64,000 nt of DNA, taken from contig DASPTU010000093.1 of assembly GCA_035623255.1 (NCBI GenBank), positions 62,001 through 126,000 of the forward strand. Reading direction: 5' to 3'. This DNA is from JAFAGX01 sp035623255 (lineage in GTDB: Bacteria > Acidobacteriota > Terriglobia > Terriglobales > Acidobacteriaceae). Of the stretch, positions 7,988 through 16,714 are shown piece by piece. The notes beneath the pieces are model-generated. The model saw nothing but the letters and a program-made list of their open reading frames with translations, did no database searches and was not told where the DNA came from. The position numbers were made by a program, and so were the translations under genes. Position 1 is the stretch's first letter. Each line of letters begins with the position of its first letter.

Positions 7988-10864
7988 CTAGTCGGGAAAC
8001 ACAAAAGCCTGAGTTTGACCATTCAGATTTTCGATGACCAAGCCTTCGGAATTGGTAACCACATTAACATTGTTCTGCACAATGTGATTCACCATGCCTT
8101 GCAATATGGTGGAGCTGATGCTTATCGATACGTTGTCTGGCGAATTGTCATCGACTCGATGGAAAAGAAGGATCAGCCACAGCTTGTTGGCCACCGCGTA
8201 GTCGATGTATCCGGTCAGATTTGCCAGCGTGGTATTCATGTCGGTCTCTCCGGCCTCAGACCATAAGTAATACGGCATTATCGTGGCAGAATTGGGGCCA
8301 TTGAAGCCCGCATCGGAGTCGCGGGCTCCCAGAAATCCGGCGTTTTGGACGGCTAGTCCTATGGTGCTGCCAGGGTAGCCATAGTCCCCATACGGATAGG
8401 CAAACGTAAGCGGGTTCAATCCATGCGCAATCAGATCAGCTTTCGATCCGTTGATCTCGTTGGTCAAGGTGTCGGGCACGGCGCAATCCGGCACCTGGCA
8501 AAGGGTGGACAAAGATTGGTGAGTTCGCGTGTGCGCGCCGATCTCGTGCCCGTTGGCCGCCATGGCCCGGACTTCGTTCCAGGTTAGAAAGCCGTCATTG
8601 CCGATGCCAACCGGCCCGAGGTCAGGGTTCACGATCGTACCGCCGAGTGTGTTGCCTGTGACAATGTATTGAGTGGTCCTTATTCCTGCCGCGTTGAAGA
8701 TCGGCAGACCATTGTCGTACATCGACTGGTATCCATCATCGAAATCGATCGAGACGAAGCCGGTGGTGGTGATGAGAAAAGGCAGCGTGGTGGAGGTCGC
8801 CGCCTGCGGGGCCGGATTCGAGACTGAAACGGCAACCGTGGCAGCCGCACTCAATTCAGAGCCGGGGATTGTCACCGTGATGGTGTTCGAGGTGATCGAA
8901 ACCGGGGTCAGGATATTGGACCCGAAGTTGACGGTTGCGCCAGTCGCGAAGTTACTGCCAATGATGGTCAGGTACGTCAGGTCAGTGCTGCCGGTTAGGG
9001 CAAGCGGCGGCGATAACTGCGTAATCACGGGCGGCATCGGCGGAGGCGGAGGCGGCGTTGTGACGGTCAGGAACACCTGTCCCATGACAGAACCGGAGGT
9101 CGCGCTGATCTCTGCCGTGCCAGCGGCAACACCGGTGGCAGTGTTGCCATCTACGGTCGCGATATCTGGGTTCTGGCTGCTGAATTGAACCGACGCCAGA
9201 GGAAAGGGTGCGCCAAATTGATCTGAGCCAGACGCACTGAAGGATTGCGTCGAACCGACGTTGATGGAGGCGTTCGCTGGCGTGATGCTGATCGTGGTGA
9301 GCACCGGAGGAGCCGGGGTCACCGTCAACTGCACCGGCGTTGAGGTAAGTCCCTGGACGCTGGCGGTGAGCGTTACAGCACCACCACCCTGCGCGACACC
9401 GGTTGCTATCGCGCGATTCTGACCTTCGCTATTGATCGCGTTTACAGTTGCAACAGTCGGATCCGAACTCACCCAGCTAAAGGTGAGTCCGGACATAGGA
9501 AGTCCAAACTGATCGAATCCCGTCACCGAGAATGAAGTGGAACTGCCGGATTGCACCGTAGCTGTCGAGGGCGTGACGCTGATGCTGGTGAGAATGGCAG
9601 TGGGTCGGGTGGTGGTTAGATTTGTGCTAGCGCTAATGCCCTGCGAGGAAGCAGTGATCAGAGCTGTTCCGCCAACGGGTCCACCTGCACCTGTGGCCAG
9701 TCCACTTGGGTTGATGCTCGCTACATTCGGATTGCTGCTGGTGAACGAGAAGGTGATCCCGCTCATAGGATTTCCGTATTGATCAATTCCCGTTGCAGCA
9801 AATTGCTGCGAACCGGTGGTGAGAATCGCGGGATTCGCGGGAGTCAAGACGATGCTGGTCAACACCGGCGGCGGTGGAAGTACAGTCAATAGTGCGGGAC
9901 CGCTGCTTACACCCTGGGCTGTTGCGACGATAGCTGCAATGCCCTGACATAGACCGGTCGCAGATCCTCCATTAATTGTGATGCAGTTGCTGTTCGTCGA
10001 CCAATTGAATGCAATGCCTGACATCGGCTTGTTGTACTGATCGAGGCCGACCGCAGTGAAGGTTTGCTGGTTGCCGACCTGGATAGATGCCGACGCCGGT
10101 GACACGCTGATCTTACTCAGTACCGGTGGAGCGGGCGCGACCAGGAGACTGAAGGCGGTAGTTTGCGGAATCAAAGTTCCGGAGGTCCCAGTAACGACTA
10201 TGCTCGCGGCGCCGGTGCTTGCCGAACTGCTGGCCGTCAGGTTAAGCGTGCTGGTGGTTGGCGAAGTCGATGTGAATGATGCGACGACCCCAGGGGGAAG
10301 ACCGGAAGCCACCAGGCTTACTGTATTCGTGAACCCGCCGGTTGGGCTTATCGTGACTGTGCTTTGCACGCTTTCACCCTGAGTAACCGTTACGGTTGGA
10401 GGTTGGATCGAAAGCGTGAAGCCCGGCGGCGGGTTGACCGTAAGCAGAGCCGAGGTGCTGATGCCGTCGGCGGCGGCTGTGATTGTAGATGTCCCAGGCG
10501 CAATCCCGGTCGCTAGTCCATTCGAGTCGATTGTGGCGACGGTGGGATTGCTGCTGGCGAACTTTAGATTTCCGCTCGCCACGGACTTGCCATTCTGGTC
10601 TTTAGCAAGCGCGGCAAACTTTTGCGTAAAACCGACTTGAACCGATGCGGCTTGTGGATTGAGGGTGATTGAGGCGATGGAAGATGAGCCGGATGCCGGC
10701 GGATCGGTTGTAGCGGAGGTCGGTCCCCCGCCGCAACTTGCGGATGCAAAAATACCCAGAATAAGAAGTGCAGCTTGCAGACGTGCAGGAATACTTCGCT
10801 GGAGCAAAGTATTCCCGCCATGTTTTCTGATCTTTCTTAGCGCTAGATCGAGAGCAAGTCGCAT
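7988..10864 (-). CDS. Big_2-repeat lipoprotein with C-terminal NodB polysaccharide deacetylase domain
   Basis: 958 residues. A signal peptide ends in SASC followed by GGG, so the protein should be lipid-anchored. Then come about five Big_2-type immunoglobulin-like repeats (pattern ITPANASINVGSTQSFSA...DQFG...), one different beta module after the first repeat, a Pro-rich hinge and an IPT/TIG-like module (about residues 600-690). The C-terminal domain (about 695-958) is a NodB deacetylase: FDDGY supplies the Asp pair, HTRTH the metal His residues, then AYPYG and LFHRVDD. It would remove N- or O-acetyl groups from a surface glycan, the Ig stalk placing the enzyme outside the membrane. It lies 24 bases after the copper oxidase gene. 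Confidence 0.88.
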   Translation of the reverse strand: MRLALDLALRKIRKHGGNTLLQRSIPARLQAALLILGIFASASCGGGPTSATTDPPASGSSSIASITLNPQAASVQVGFTQKFAALAKDQNGKSVASGNLKFASSNPTVATIDSNGLATGIAPGTSTITAAADGISTSALLTVNPPPGFTLSIQPPTVTVTQGESVQSTVTISPTGGFTNTVSLVASGLPPGVVASFTSTSPTTSTLNLTASSSASTGAASIVVTGTSGTLIPQTTAFSLLVAPAPPVLSKISVSPASASIQVGNQQTFTAVGLDQYNKPMSGIAFNWSTNSNCITINGGSATGLCQGIAAIVATAQGVSSGPALLTVLPPPPVLTSIVLTPANPAILTTGSQQFAATGIDQYGNPMSGITFSFTSSNPNVASINPSGLATGAGGPVGGTALITASSQGISASTNLTTTRPTAILTSISVTPSTATVQSGSSTSFSVTGFDQFGLPMSGLTFSWVSSDPTVATVNAINSEGQNRAIATGVAQGGGAVTLTASVQGLTSTPVQLTVTPAPPVLTTISITPANASINVGSTQSFSASGSDQFGAPFPLASVQFSSQNPDIATVDGNTATGVAAGTAEISATSGSVMGQVFLTVTTPPPPPPMPPVITQLSPPLALTGSTDLTYLTIIGSNFATGATVNFGSNILTPVSITSNTITVTIPGSELSAAATVAVSVSNPAPQAATSTTLPFLITTTGFVSIDFDDGYQSMYDNGLPIFNAAGIRTTQYIVTGNTLGGTIVNPDLGPVGIGNDGFLTWNEVRAMAANGHEIGAHTRTHQSLSTLCQVPDCAVPDTLTNEINGSKADLIAHGLNPLTFAYPYGDYGYPGSTIGLAVQNAGFLGARDSDAGFNGPNSATIMPYYLWSEAGETDMNTTLANLTGYIDYAVANKLWLILLFHRVDDNSPDNVSISISSTILQGMVNHIVQNNVNVVTNSEGLVIENLNGQTQAFVFPD

Positions 10865-10888
10865 CGGTCTTATCCCAAACTGGATGAC

Positions 10889-12664
10889 TTAGTGAATGTG
10901 CATTTCCTTGCGGAGCGGCAGTGGCGACTCTGTCACATGCTTCCGCTGGAAGACGTAAGTCGGAGTCGGCACGCGCTCAGGATGCAGCTCAACCTTGGCG
11001 ACCGCGGCCGCAGTGCCAGAGACCTGCACCCAGGAAGCGAGTGACGGTGTCCCGGCTTTATTTACCAGGAAGAGCATGTAGTAGCCGGGTGGCGCTATGT
11101 TCGAGTTCGGGGGACCGGTCACCTTAAGCGTTCCCTGCCCGGTAGTGAATCCCAAGCCAACATAGCGTTGATCCATGTCAAACGAGTGGGTCACCGAGCC
11201 GGCCTTCATCAGTGCGATCGATGTAATCGTGGCAGCATCTGGAGTCGACAGGGTGAAGGACTGGCCGTAAGTAATCGAGCTCGGGGGATTGGTCGCCGCT
11301 TTGGGCCTCGTCGCGGGGCTACCATCGGAATTGAAGAGATAAGTCGGCTGATAGATCTCTATGTGTTTTTCGAAGACACCTTGTGCTGGATTGCCTCCCG
11401 CCAGAAACACGGTGCCGTCAGGCAAGAGCAGCTGAGTATTGTGGTAAAGCCGTGGGAATGCGTTGCTGCCGGCGGATGAGAACGAATTGGAAACGGGATC
11501 GTAAATCTCCGCTTGCAAGCTTGCAGTTTGCGCATTCTCGTCTTCGGCCGACCCGGCGTCCACCAGGACCTTGGCGTTGGGCAGGACCGTGGCCTCCATT
11601 TCTACGCGCGCCTGCGACATGGGTGGCCCCTGCACCCAGCAAGGAGCGTAGTTCGGGCACGCGGCTGAAACCTGCATTCCCGCCGGGCTCAGGTCGATCA
11701 GTTCAGTGGTTTTGGTGGCGGGATTATCTCCGCCCATGATCATGACTTTGGGGCTGTAGTTGTTCTGCGGCGTCAGTGGCAACAACACCGATGTTCCGTA
11801 GGTTCGCTCTCCATTGGGATCGCTCAATCCCGGATAGATTGTCCAGGCAACCAAAGTCCAGGTCTGAGTGTTTGGATCGAAGTCGACGGTCGCAGATGAA
11901 GGCGCGGAGTAGAAAATGTGACCCGTGGGGAGTAAGTGCATGCGAGGGTAGAGCGGAAATTGGAATCCGGGGAAATCTGTGATGTTGGGGTTTCCCGGAA
12001 TTTCGGCACTCCACTGTTGGCCGTTCCAGATTTCGCTGGTGTTGTTGTTGGTACCGTCGGTGTCATTCAGCCCGGCCGTCGTCATCATGCGGCCGTCATT
12101 GAGTTCGGTCAGAGTCGGATACCATCGGCCGTGAGCTGTCGCAGGCACATCAACGAACGACTCGCTCGAAGGGTCGAAGATCGAAGCATTGGGCAGGCCC
12201 AGGAACGGAACGTCGCCCTGGGCACCTACTACAGCCAGCGCTCCATAGGCCTTCGTGCCGCCATTGAGCAGAGCTCGACCATCTTGCATGATCGACATAC
12301 CATTGCAGAACATGTCCCAATTGGCCGGCATAGTGTGGATGGTGTTATTGGACAAGTCGAAAAGTGCGGAGCCTTGCGTATATTGCGGACCCTGCGGACA
12401 GCCGGCTTGCTGTGGAGGGCAGTTTCCCGAGCCTGATACCACGAGAATCTTCCCGGTGTGCAGTAAGGCAGCATGGATCGGATTGATGGGCATCGTCGTG
12501 GAGCTAGTCGTCCACTGCCCGTACTTGGCGGCTTGCGGGTTGTAGACCGGAGCCGGAGGCGTCGGCGGATCGGTCTTCGGCGCACTACTTAGACTGCCAC
12601 CACCACAGCCCACGAGACTACAGATCAATACGGTTCCTGCCAGGTACACGACACAGTTCTTCAT
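10889..12664 (-). CDS. Galactose-oxidase-like radical copper oxidase (lipoprotein, kelch propeller plus DUF1929)
   Basis: 591 residues from an ATG with AAAGGA upstream; an earlier in-frame start at 12751 lacks a site. Lipobox LVGC places Cys20 at the mature N-terminus. The propeller carries all expected active-site residues of galactose/glyoxal oxidases: Cys120 in DMFCNG (thioether partner), Tyr182 in GRWYPT (crosslinked Tyr), Tyr407-His408 in PRLYHN and His493 in SVTHSF. The last 130 residues form the 'early set' DUF1929 domain. Such enzymes oxidise primary alcohols or aldehydes of sugars with O2 and release H2O2. Its place between the synthase genes and two hydrolytic genes suggests it acts on the exopolysaccharide, as Streptomyces GlxA does with CslA. 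Confidence 0.88.
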   Translation of the reverse strand: MKNCVVYLAGTVLICSLVGCGGGSLSSAPKTDPPTPPAPVYNPQAAKYGQWTTSSTTMPINPIHAALLHTGKILVVSGSGNCPPQQAGCPQGPQYTQGSALFDLSNNTIHTMPANWDMFCNGMSIMQDGRALLNGGTKAYGALAVVGAQGDVPFLGLPNASIFDPSSESFVDVPATAHGRWYPTLTELNDGRMMTTAGLNDTDGTNNNTSEIWNGQQWSAEIPGNPNITDFPGFQFPLYPRMHLLPTGHIFYSAPSSATVDFDPNTQTWTLVAWTIYPGLSDPNGERTYGTSVLLPLTPQNNYSPKVMIMGGDNPATKTTELIDLSPAGMQVSAACPNYAPCWVQGPPMSQARVEMEATVLPNAKVLVDAGSAEDENAQTASLQAEIYDPVSNSFSSAGSNAFPRLYHNTQLLLPDGTVFLAGGNPAQGVFEKHIEIYQPTYLFNSDGSPATRPKAATNPPSSITYGQSFTLSTPDAATITSIALMKAGSVTHSFDMDQRYVGLGFTTGQGTLKVTGPPNSNIAPPGYYMLFLVNKAGTPSLASWVQVSGTAAAVAKVELHPERVPTPTYVFQRKHVTESPLPLRKEMHIH

Positions 12665-12750
12665 TGCTGTCCTTTCTAAATAAGCACCACAGTGTTTGGG
12701 GAGGGTGGGGGAAATGTCTCGGGGGACTGATCTCAATTCTTCCTCGAGCA

Positions 12751-14685
12751 CTACGGTCTTGTTGCGTTCTCCGCTACTTGCGCCTGGCCCTTGGGCTCGT
12801 CGTAACTGAGATAGGGGAAAAACGGAGCCACTTCGAAGGGCATTTTTTCCTGGGCTGACAAAAGTGTGACTGGCCGGATTTTTGTCAGTTTCAACTCATC
12901 ATTCCAGGGATCCAACTTGATGCGGCTGCCGATCGGGAGCGCGGCGATCTGATCGACATGCTGGTTCTCTAACGCAGGGGCAGACTTTAGAAGAGCAGCC
13001 ATGCGAATGTTGTTGTGGTTGCGCATTCTGTTGCCCAAGTGAGGACTGATCAAATTGGCGAGCGCGGCATGGTCCTGCAATGCCTCCAGGAACAACCCAG
13101 TGTTAGCCAGCTTGTCCTTGTAGGGCGAATTCGCCAGTAATTCCATGGCTTTATGATCTGCCGCCTCTTCATCAGCAGCGCTGCGCGCAAAGTCAAGATG
13201 CTCGAACGTCGCCAAGTCGGGGAAGAAGAAGCGATCAGCAAAGGCAAGATTGGTATTGAGACGATGCCCCAAGGCAATGTGCCCGAGCTCGTGGGCAACA
13301 ATCATCGCCAGCGAGGCTTCATCCGGCAACACATCCAGCAAACCGCGGCTTACCACGATGGTGTGCCCAATGGTGAATGATTCGAGGGGCGTGGTTAATA
13401 GGACGCGGCAACGCACGTCGGGTTCGATGTCGAGCTTGTTGGTGATGATCAAGTTGTTAGTCACGGTCTGCAGGACTTTGTCGACCTCGCCCCGCGGCGC
13501 CAGCAATCCGATCTTCTGCAGATGATCGATGGCGTTGTCTTCAGCCATGCGCTCCCATAAACGTTGCGCCTCTACGGGACTCTTGTCTGCAACCGAGCCC
13601 TGGTCGTTTACCGAACTGTCGACCTTAATGTCTGTAAATTCCTCATCGTGCTTGAGCGACTCGGGATCGTAGGCCCATAAACGGGTCTGCGCTTTGAAGT
13701 ACAGCGTATGAAAGGGTGGGTTCTTCAGCTTTGTGCCCGATTCTTCGATGTAAATGTAGGCAGGAAGCCAGAGATGCGGTTGTACATTTAAGCGCCAGCT
13801 ATCGAAGTGAAGATAGTATGTGTAGCGCGAACGAGTGGAATAGGTTCCATTGAAGCGAACGATGTTGAATTCGCGATCTTCCACCCAGATTCTCCCGGTG
13901 AACAATCCACTCTGAGCTTTTTCTTTTGGCTGAACGTCGATCACGATACAGCGCGCCTCGCCCAGAAATTCCTCGCGCACAAAATTGAAGTAATAATTGC
14001 TTTTCTGGAAGTTTTCATCGAGCAGGACCATCTGCGCAAAGCCCCTCGGTAAGAACCTGGAGGTAAACGCTGCCGAGAGAACGCTCAGGAAGGCGCGCAT
14101 AGAGGCGGCATGCTGTTTCTGGAACAGCACATCCTGGGGCCCATTATCAAAATCGAGGCGGCCGAGAAAGTAATGATCGCTGATTGGCTCGACGTTGTGG
14201 CTCTTGCTCTCGTGCAGATCCTGGATATAGGTTTCTGCCAGCGGGTGCATGCCTTTCATAGCGGCGACAAGGATGCGCTCGCGTTGCACAACCCGGTCAA
14301 TCATCTGATCGAATGAAGGGGGTGGCAGGACGGTGAAAGAGCCACTCTTCGTGACCCCGTAGTTGCCATAGACGGTAACGACAGCGTCGCTTCCTCCCGC
14401 ACCGGGTCCGTTCCGCAGGGTAGTAATCGCGAAACTCGCATTTGTCGAACCCGCGGGAATGGTCACGCGTGCGGGGACTGACGCGGCATTGCCAGGATCG
14501 GCGGCCAGCGATACTTCGACATCATACGGAGCCGTCTCATTGAGCGTGACAGTGCCGTGCAACTGATTCCCCCCGACTACGGTGTCAGAGCTCAACTTGA
14601 CCGACAACAGTTTCGGGTTGTCGGCCGCGACAGCTGCGGTCGATACTGCCAATAACAGCAAAGCGATTGTTTTTAAACTGCGCAT
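12751..14685 (-). CDS. Exported M48-family metallopeptidase with N-terminal Ig-like domain
   Basis: 644 residues. Signal peptide 1-21, then an Ig-like beta domain (about 25-120) and a long middle region. Part of that middle (about 225-335) reads like a LolA-type beta sheet (VEDREFNIVRFNGTYS, DSWRLNVQPHLWLPAYIYIEE). The peptidase core has HELGH at 465-469 (zinc His465 and His469, catalytic Glu466) and a third ligand in DEEAADHKAMELL (about Glu506-507). M48 enzymes of this BepA/Loi-like type cut or refold outer-membrane proteins. It lies between the barrel-like protein gene and the copper oxidase gene, so quality control of the export apparatus is a reasonable guess. Confidence 0.85.
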   Translation of the reverse strand: MRSLKTIALLLLAVSTAAVAADNPKLLSVKLSSDTVVGGNQLHGTVTLNETAPYDVEVSLAADPGNAASVPARVTIPAGSTNASFAITTLRNGPGAGGSDAVVTVYGNYGVTKSGSFTVLPPPSFDQMIDRVVQRERILVAAMKGMHPLAETYIQDLHESKSHNVEPISDHYFLGRLDFDNGPQDVLFQKQHAASMRAFLSVLSAAFTSRFLPRGFAQMVLLDENFQKSNYYFNFVREEFLGEARCIVIDVQPKEKAQSGLFTGRIWVEDREFNIVRFNGTYSTRSRYTYYLHFDSWRLNVQPHLWLPAYIYIEESGTKLKNPPFHTLYFKAQTRLWAYDPESLKHDEEFTDIKVDSSVNDQGSVADKSPVEAQRLWERMAEDNAIDHLQKIGLLAPRGEVDKVLQTVTNNLIITNKLDIEPDVRCRVLLTTPLESFTIGHTIVVSRGLLDVLPDEASLAMIVAHELGHIALGHRLNTNLAFADRFFFPDLATFEHLDFARSAADEEAADHKAMELLANSPYKDKLANTGLFLEALQDHAALANLISPHLGNRMRNHNNIRMAALLKSAPALENQHVDQIAALPIGSRIKLDPWNDELKLTKIRPVTLLSAQEKMPFEVAPFFPYLSYDEPKGQAQVAENATRP

Positions 14686-14863
14686 AAACCTCCCAACCTA
14701 CTGCTACTGACTTCTCAATACCTACTAGGCGCCATAAAACCTGAGCTTCATCGGCAAAGCACAATCAGGAGCGCACCAATGACCAGAATCCTGGCTGTGA
14801 AACTGAGTCTGGCCAAGATATGCACAATGCTCGAGATGCTTCCAAAACCAACATACGACATCG

Positions 14864-15688
14864 TTATCGACCTACCTTTCTCCCTAAGAGATTCCAGCCA
14901 AATGACACGTTCATGAAAAGCGTGACTTGCCCAGCGGAACGCTGGGGATCAAACCGGTGTTCCCGAAGATAAGCCAATCCGAATTCGGTGTAGGTCTCAC
15001 CATGAGGAACGACGGTCTTCAAACCGCCGCCGTAGATCGCTTTGTTGTCCCAATCAAATCTCTGGGTGTCTCGGGACAGCGTGGTTTGTGCGAATGGCAC
15101 AAGCGTGGCCGCTTTGAATCTTTTTGCGATCACGCCCTGTGATAGAAAACCTTGTGCGATCAGGTTCCCGTGCTCCACGGGCGAGATATTGCCCAAGATT
15201 GCCCAGGTGCTGCCCGGGAAGCGACTCGCTTTCTCGGTAACGGGCTGCCAGCCGAACCAATCCTGGGCGTAGAACATGACGGTGCTGCTTCTCTCGCTTT
15301 CGAAGCGGTCCTGATAAGCGTATGCGGTGCCAATGCTCACGATTCCGTTCCGAAAAAATTTGTTAAGTTTCAGGCCGGCGCTAGGTGCGACACTGTTATT
15401 CCACGGATGCCCGTCGGTATCGAACAACAAGCTGAGCGCGGCGTATGGGGTTACAGTGATTCCACCCGAGCCAGTGGCGAACACCGCCGCGTCTTGCTCG
15501 AGGTATGACTGGGAGTAGATGTTGTTGTGCTCGATCGGGCTGAAGTTGCCAAGAGACGTCCATCCCTGCCCCGGCAAGCCGATGCTATCGATGACCGCTC
15601 CCTGGACCGCCGGTGCGGCACTCTGTTGAGCGGGCGCTGCCGCCGCTAATGCAAGGATTGTTAGAAACACGAACAGCCTAATTTTCAT
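14864..15688 (-). CDS. Exported outer-membrane-type protein with internal duplication
   Basis: 274 residues with a signal peptide (about 1-20, ending PAQQ). The mature part alternates polar and aromatic/hydrophobic residues as outer-membrane strands do and ends in FMNVSFGWNLLGR. The start of each half matches the other: PGQGWTSLGNFSPIEHNN near residue 40 and PGSTWAILGNISPVEHGN near residue 160, so the protein is a tandem duplication of about 120 residues. It lies 3 bases after the GT2 synthase gene. This position suggests an outer-membrane step in polymer export, comparable with PgaA or BcsC in other synthase systems, but no TPR domain is present. No known family was recognised with certainty. 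Confidence 0.72.
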   Translation of the reverse strand: MKIRLFVFLTILALAAAAPAQQSAAPAVQGAVIDSIGLPGQGWTSLGNFSPIEHNNIYSQSYLEQDAAVFATGSGGITVTPYAALSLLFDTDGHPWNNSVAPSAGLKLNKFFRNGIVSIGTAYAYQDRFESERSSTVMFYAQDWFGWQPVTEKASRFPGSTWAILGNISPVEHGNLIAQGFLSQGVIAKRFKAATLVPFAQTTLSRDTQRFDWDNKAIYGGGLKTVVPHGETYTEFGLAYLREHRFDPQRSAGQVTLFMNVSFGWNLLGRKVGR

Positions 15689-15691
15689 TTG

Positions 15692-16714
15692 TTAGTACCG
15701 AGTGACCGCAAACCATCCTCTGACCTGTTTTCTCAAAACGACTGTTTTCCAGAAGCTGAATAAGAACACCGAACAATCGACGAAGCGGAGCAGCACATAC
15801 ATGGGAGACGAGAGAAACACATCAGCTCTCGATTCCGAAATCGCACAAGCGAGGGAAAACATCATGAGAACTGCCGCATCCATCCCTACCGCACAAAATG
15901 CCAACCTGCGGAAAACCAGCAGCCACAGTGGCAGCAGCAAATACAAGAGCCCGAAAAACGCGCCTTCTCCCATGAGCAGCTTGAATTCCCAATCGATCTT
16001 GCTCATGCCGGTAAACATTGCGTATTTCTGCCCTACCTGCCAGGCACCGGTGTGCCAGCGGTACATTTGCTTGACGTAGTCACGGATCGTGCTGGGATCC
16101 TGCGTGAAGACTCGCGCGTCTGGCTCGTAGACAATCCGGCCCATTTTTTTGCGATGCACCTGAATGGTGCAATCCATGTCCTCGACGATTGTGTCTTTGT
16201 TCCAGTCAAGCTGGGCGAAAGCCTCCTTGCGAAAACTGGAAGCGCAACCGGGTGTGACGGTGATGACGCCCATGTTGCTTTGCCCGTGCTTATAGATCCC
16301 ATGCGACATCCAGTAGGCAAGGCATCGATAGGCTGTCAGCCAGTTATGTGGAATGCTGTTGGCCCGGCCACAGACAACCGCAATTGAGGGATCACTCAAG
16401 GCTTTCTTGACTGCCTGGAAATATTCGTGGCAAATCTCGGTGTCGGCATCCATCAGGCAGATGTAGTCGTAACGCCGTACCAATTCTGATGTGGAGGCCG
16501 CACGCGCGAGTGCGTACGCTTTGCCAATATTTTTTGGGTTCCGCAACACATTGACGCCGAATGTCCACGCAATCTCACCCGTCCCGTCGCTTGAGCCATC
16601 GTCCACTACAAAAATATCGAGCGGCAGAACTCCAGCGTTCAGAATGCTTCTCAGGGTCTTGGCTATGCCCAGCCGCTCGTCTTTTGCCGGAACCAGAACG
16701 CAGAGTCTTTTCAC
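15692..16714 (-). CDS. Processive GT2 polysaccharide synthase, membrane-bound
   Basis: 340 residues. GT-A domain with DDGSSDG (about 38-44), DAD at 89-91, EDMD near 180 and QMYRW near 220, the D,D,D,QxxRW set of processive synthases such as PgaC, NodC and hyaluronan synthase. Several membrane helices follow (about 240-330). It would polymerise a nucleotide sugar and push the chain across the inner membrane. The start overlaps the deacetylase gene stop by 4 bases, and the barrel-like gene follows after 3 bases. The deacetylase partner favours an N-acetylhexosamine polymer like poly-GlcNAc, but the sugar is not proven by sequence. Confidence 0.87.
   Translation of the reverse strand: MKRLCVLVPAKDERLGIAKTLRSILNAGVLPLDIFVVDDGSSDGTGEIAWTFGVNVLRNPKNIGKAYALARAASTSELVRRYDYICLMDADTEICHEYFQAVKKALSDPSIAVVCGRANSIPHNWLTAYRCLAYWMSHGIYKHGQSNMGVITVTPGCASSFRKEAFAQLDWNKDTIVEDMDCTIQVHRKKMGRIVYEPDARVFTQDPSTIRDYVKQMYRWHTGAWQVGQKYAMFTGMSKIDWEFKLLMGEGAFFGLLYLLLPLWLLVFRRLAFCAVGMDAAVLMMFSLACAISESRADVFLSSPMYVLLRFVDCSVFLFSFWKTVVLRKQVRGWFAVTRY

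Noticed and set aside
8673..10640. Series of plus-strand open frames antisense to the Big_2/NodB gene
   Set aside because: They lack ribosome sites and arise from the low-complexity Val/Thr/Ser coding of the repeats on the other strand.
12664..12751. Upstream start for the copper oxidase at 12751
   Set aside because: It would put 29 residues before a good lipoprotein signal peptide, and the ATG at 12664 has its own ribosome site.
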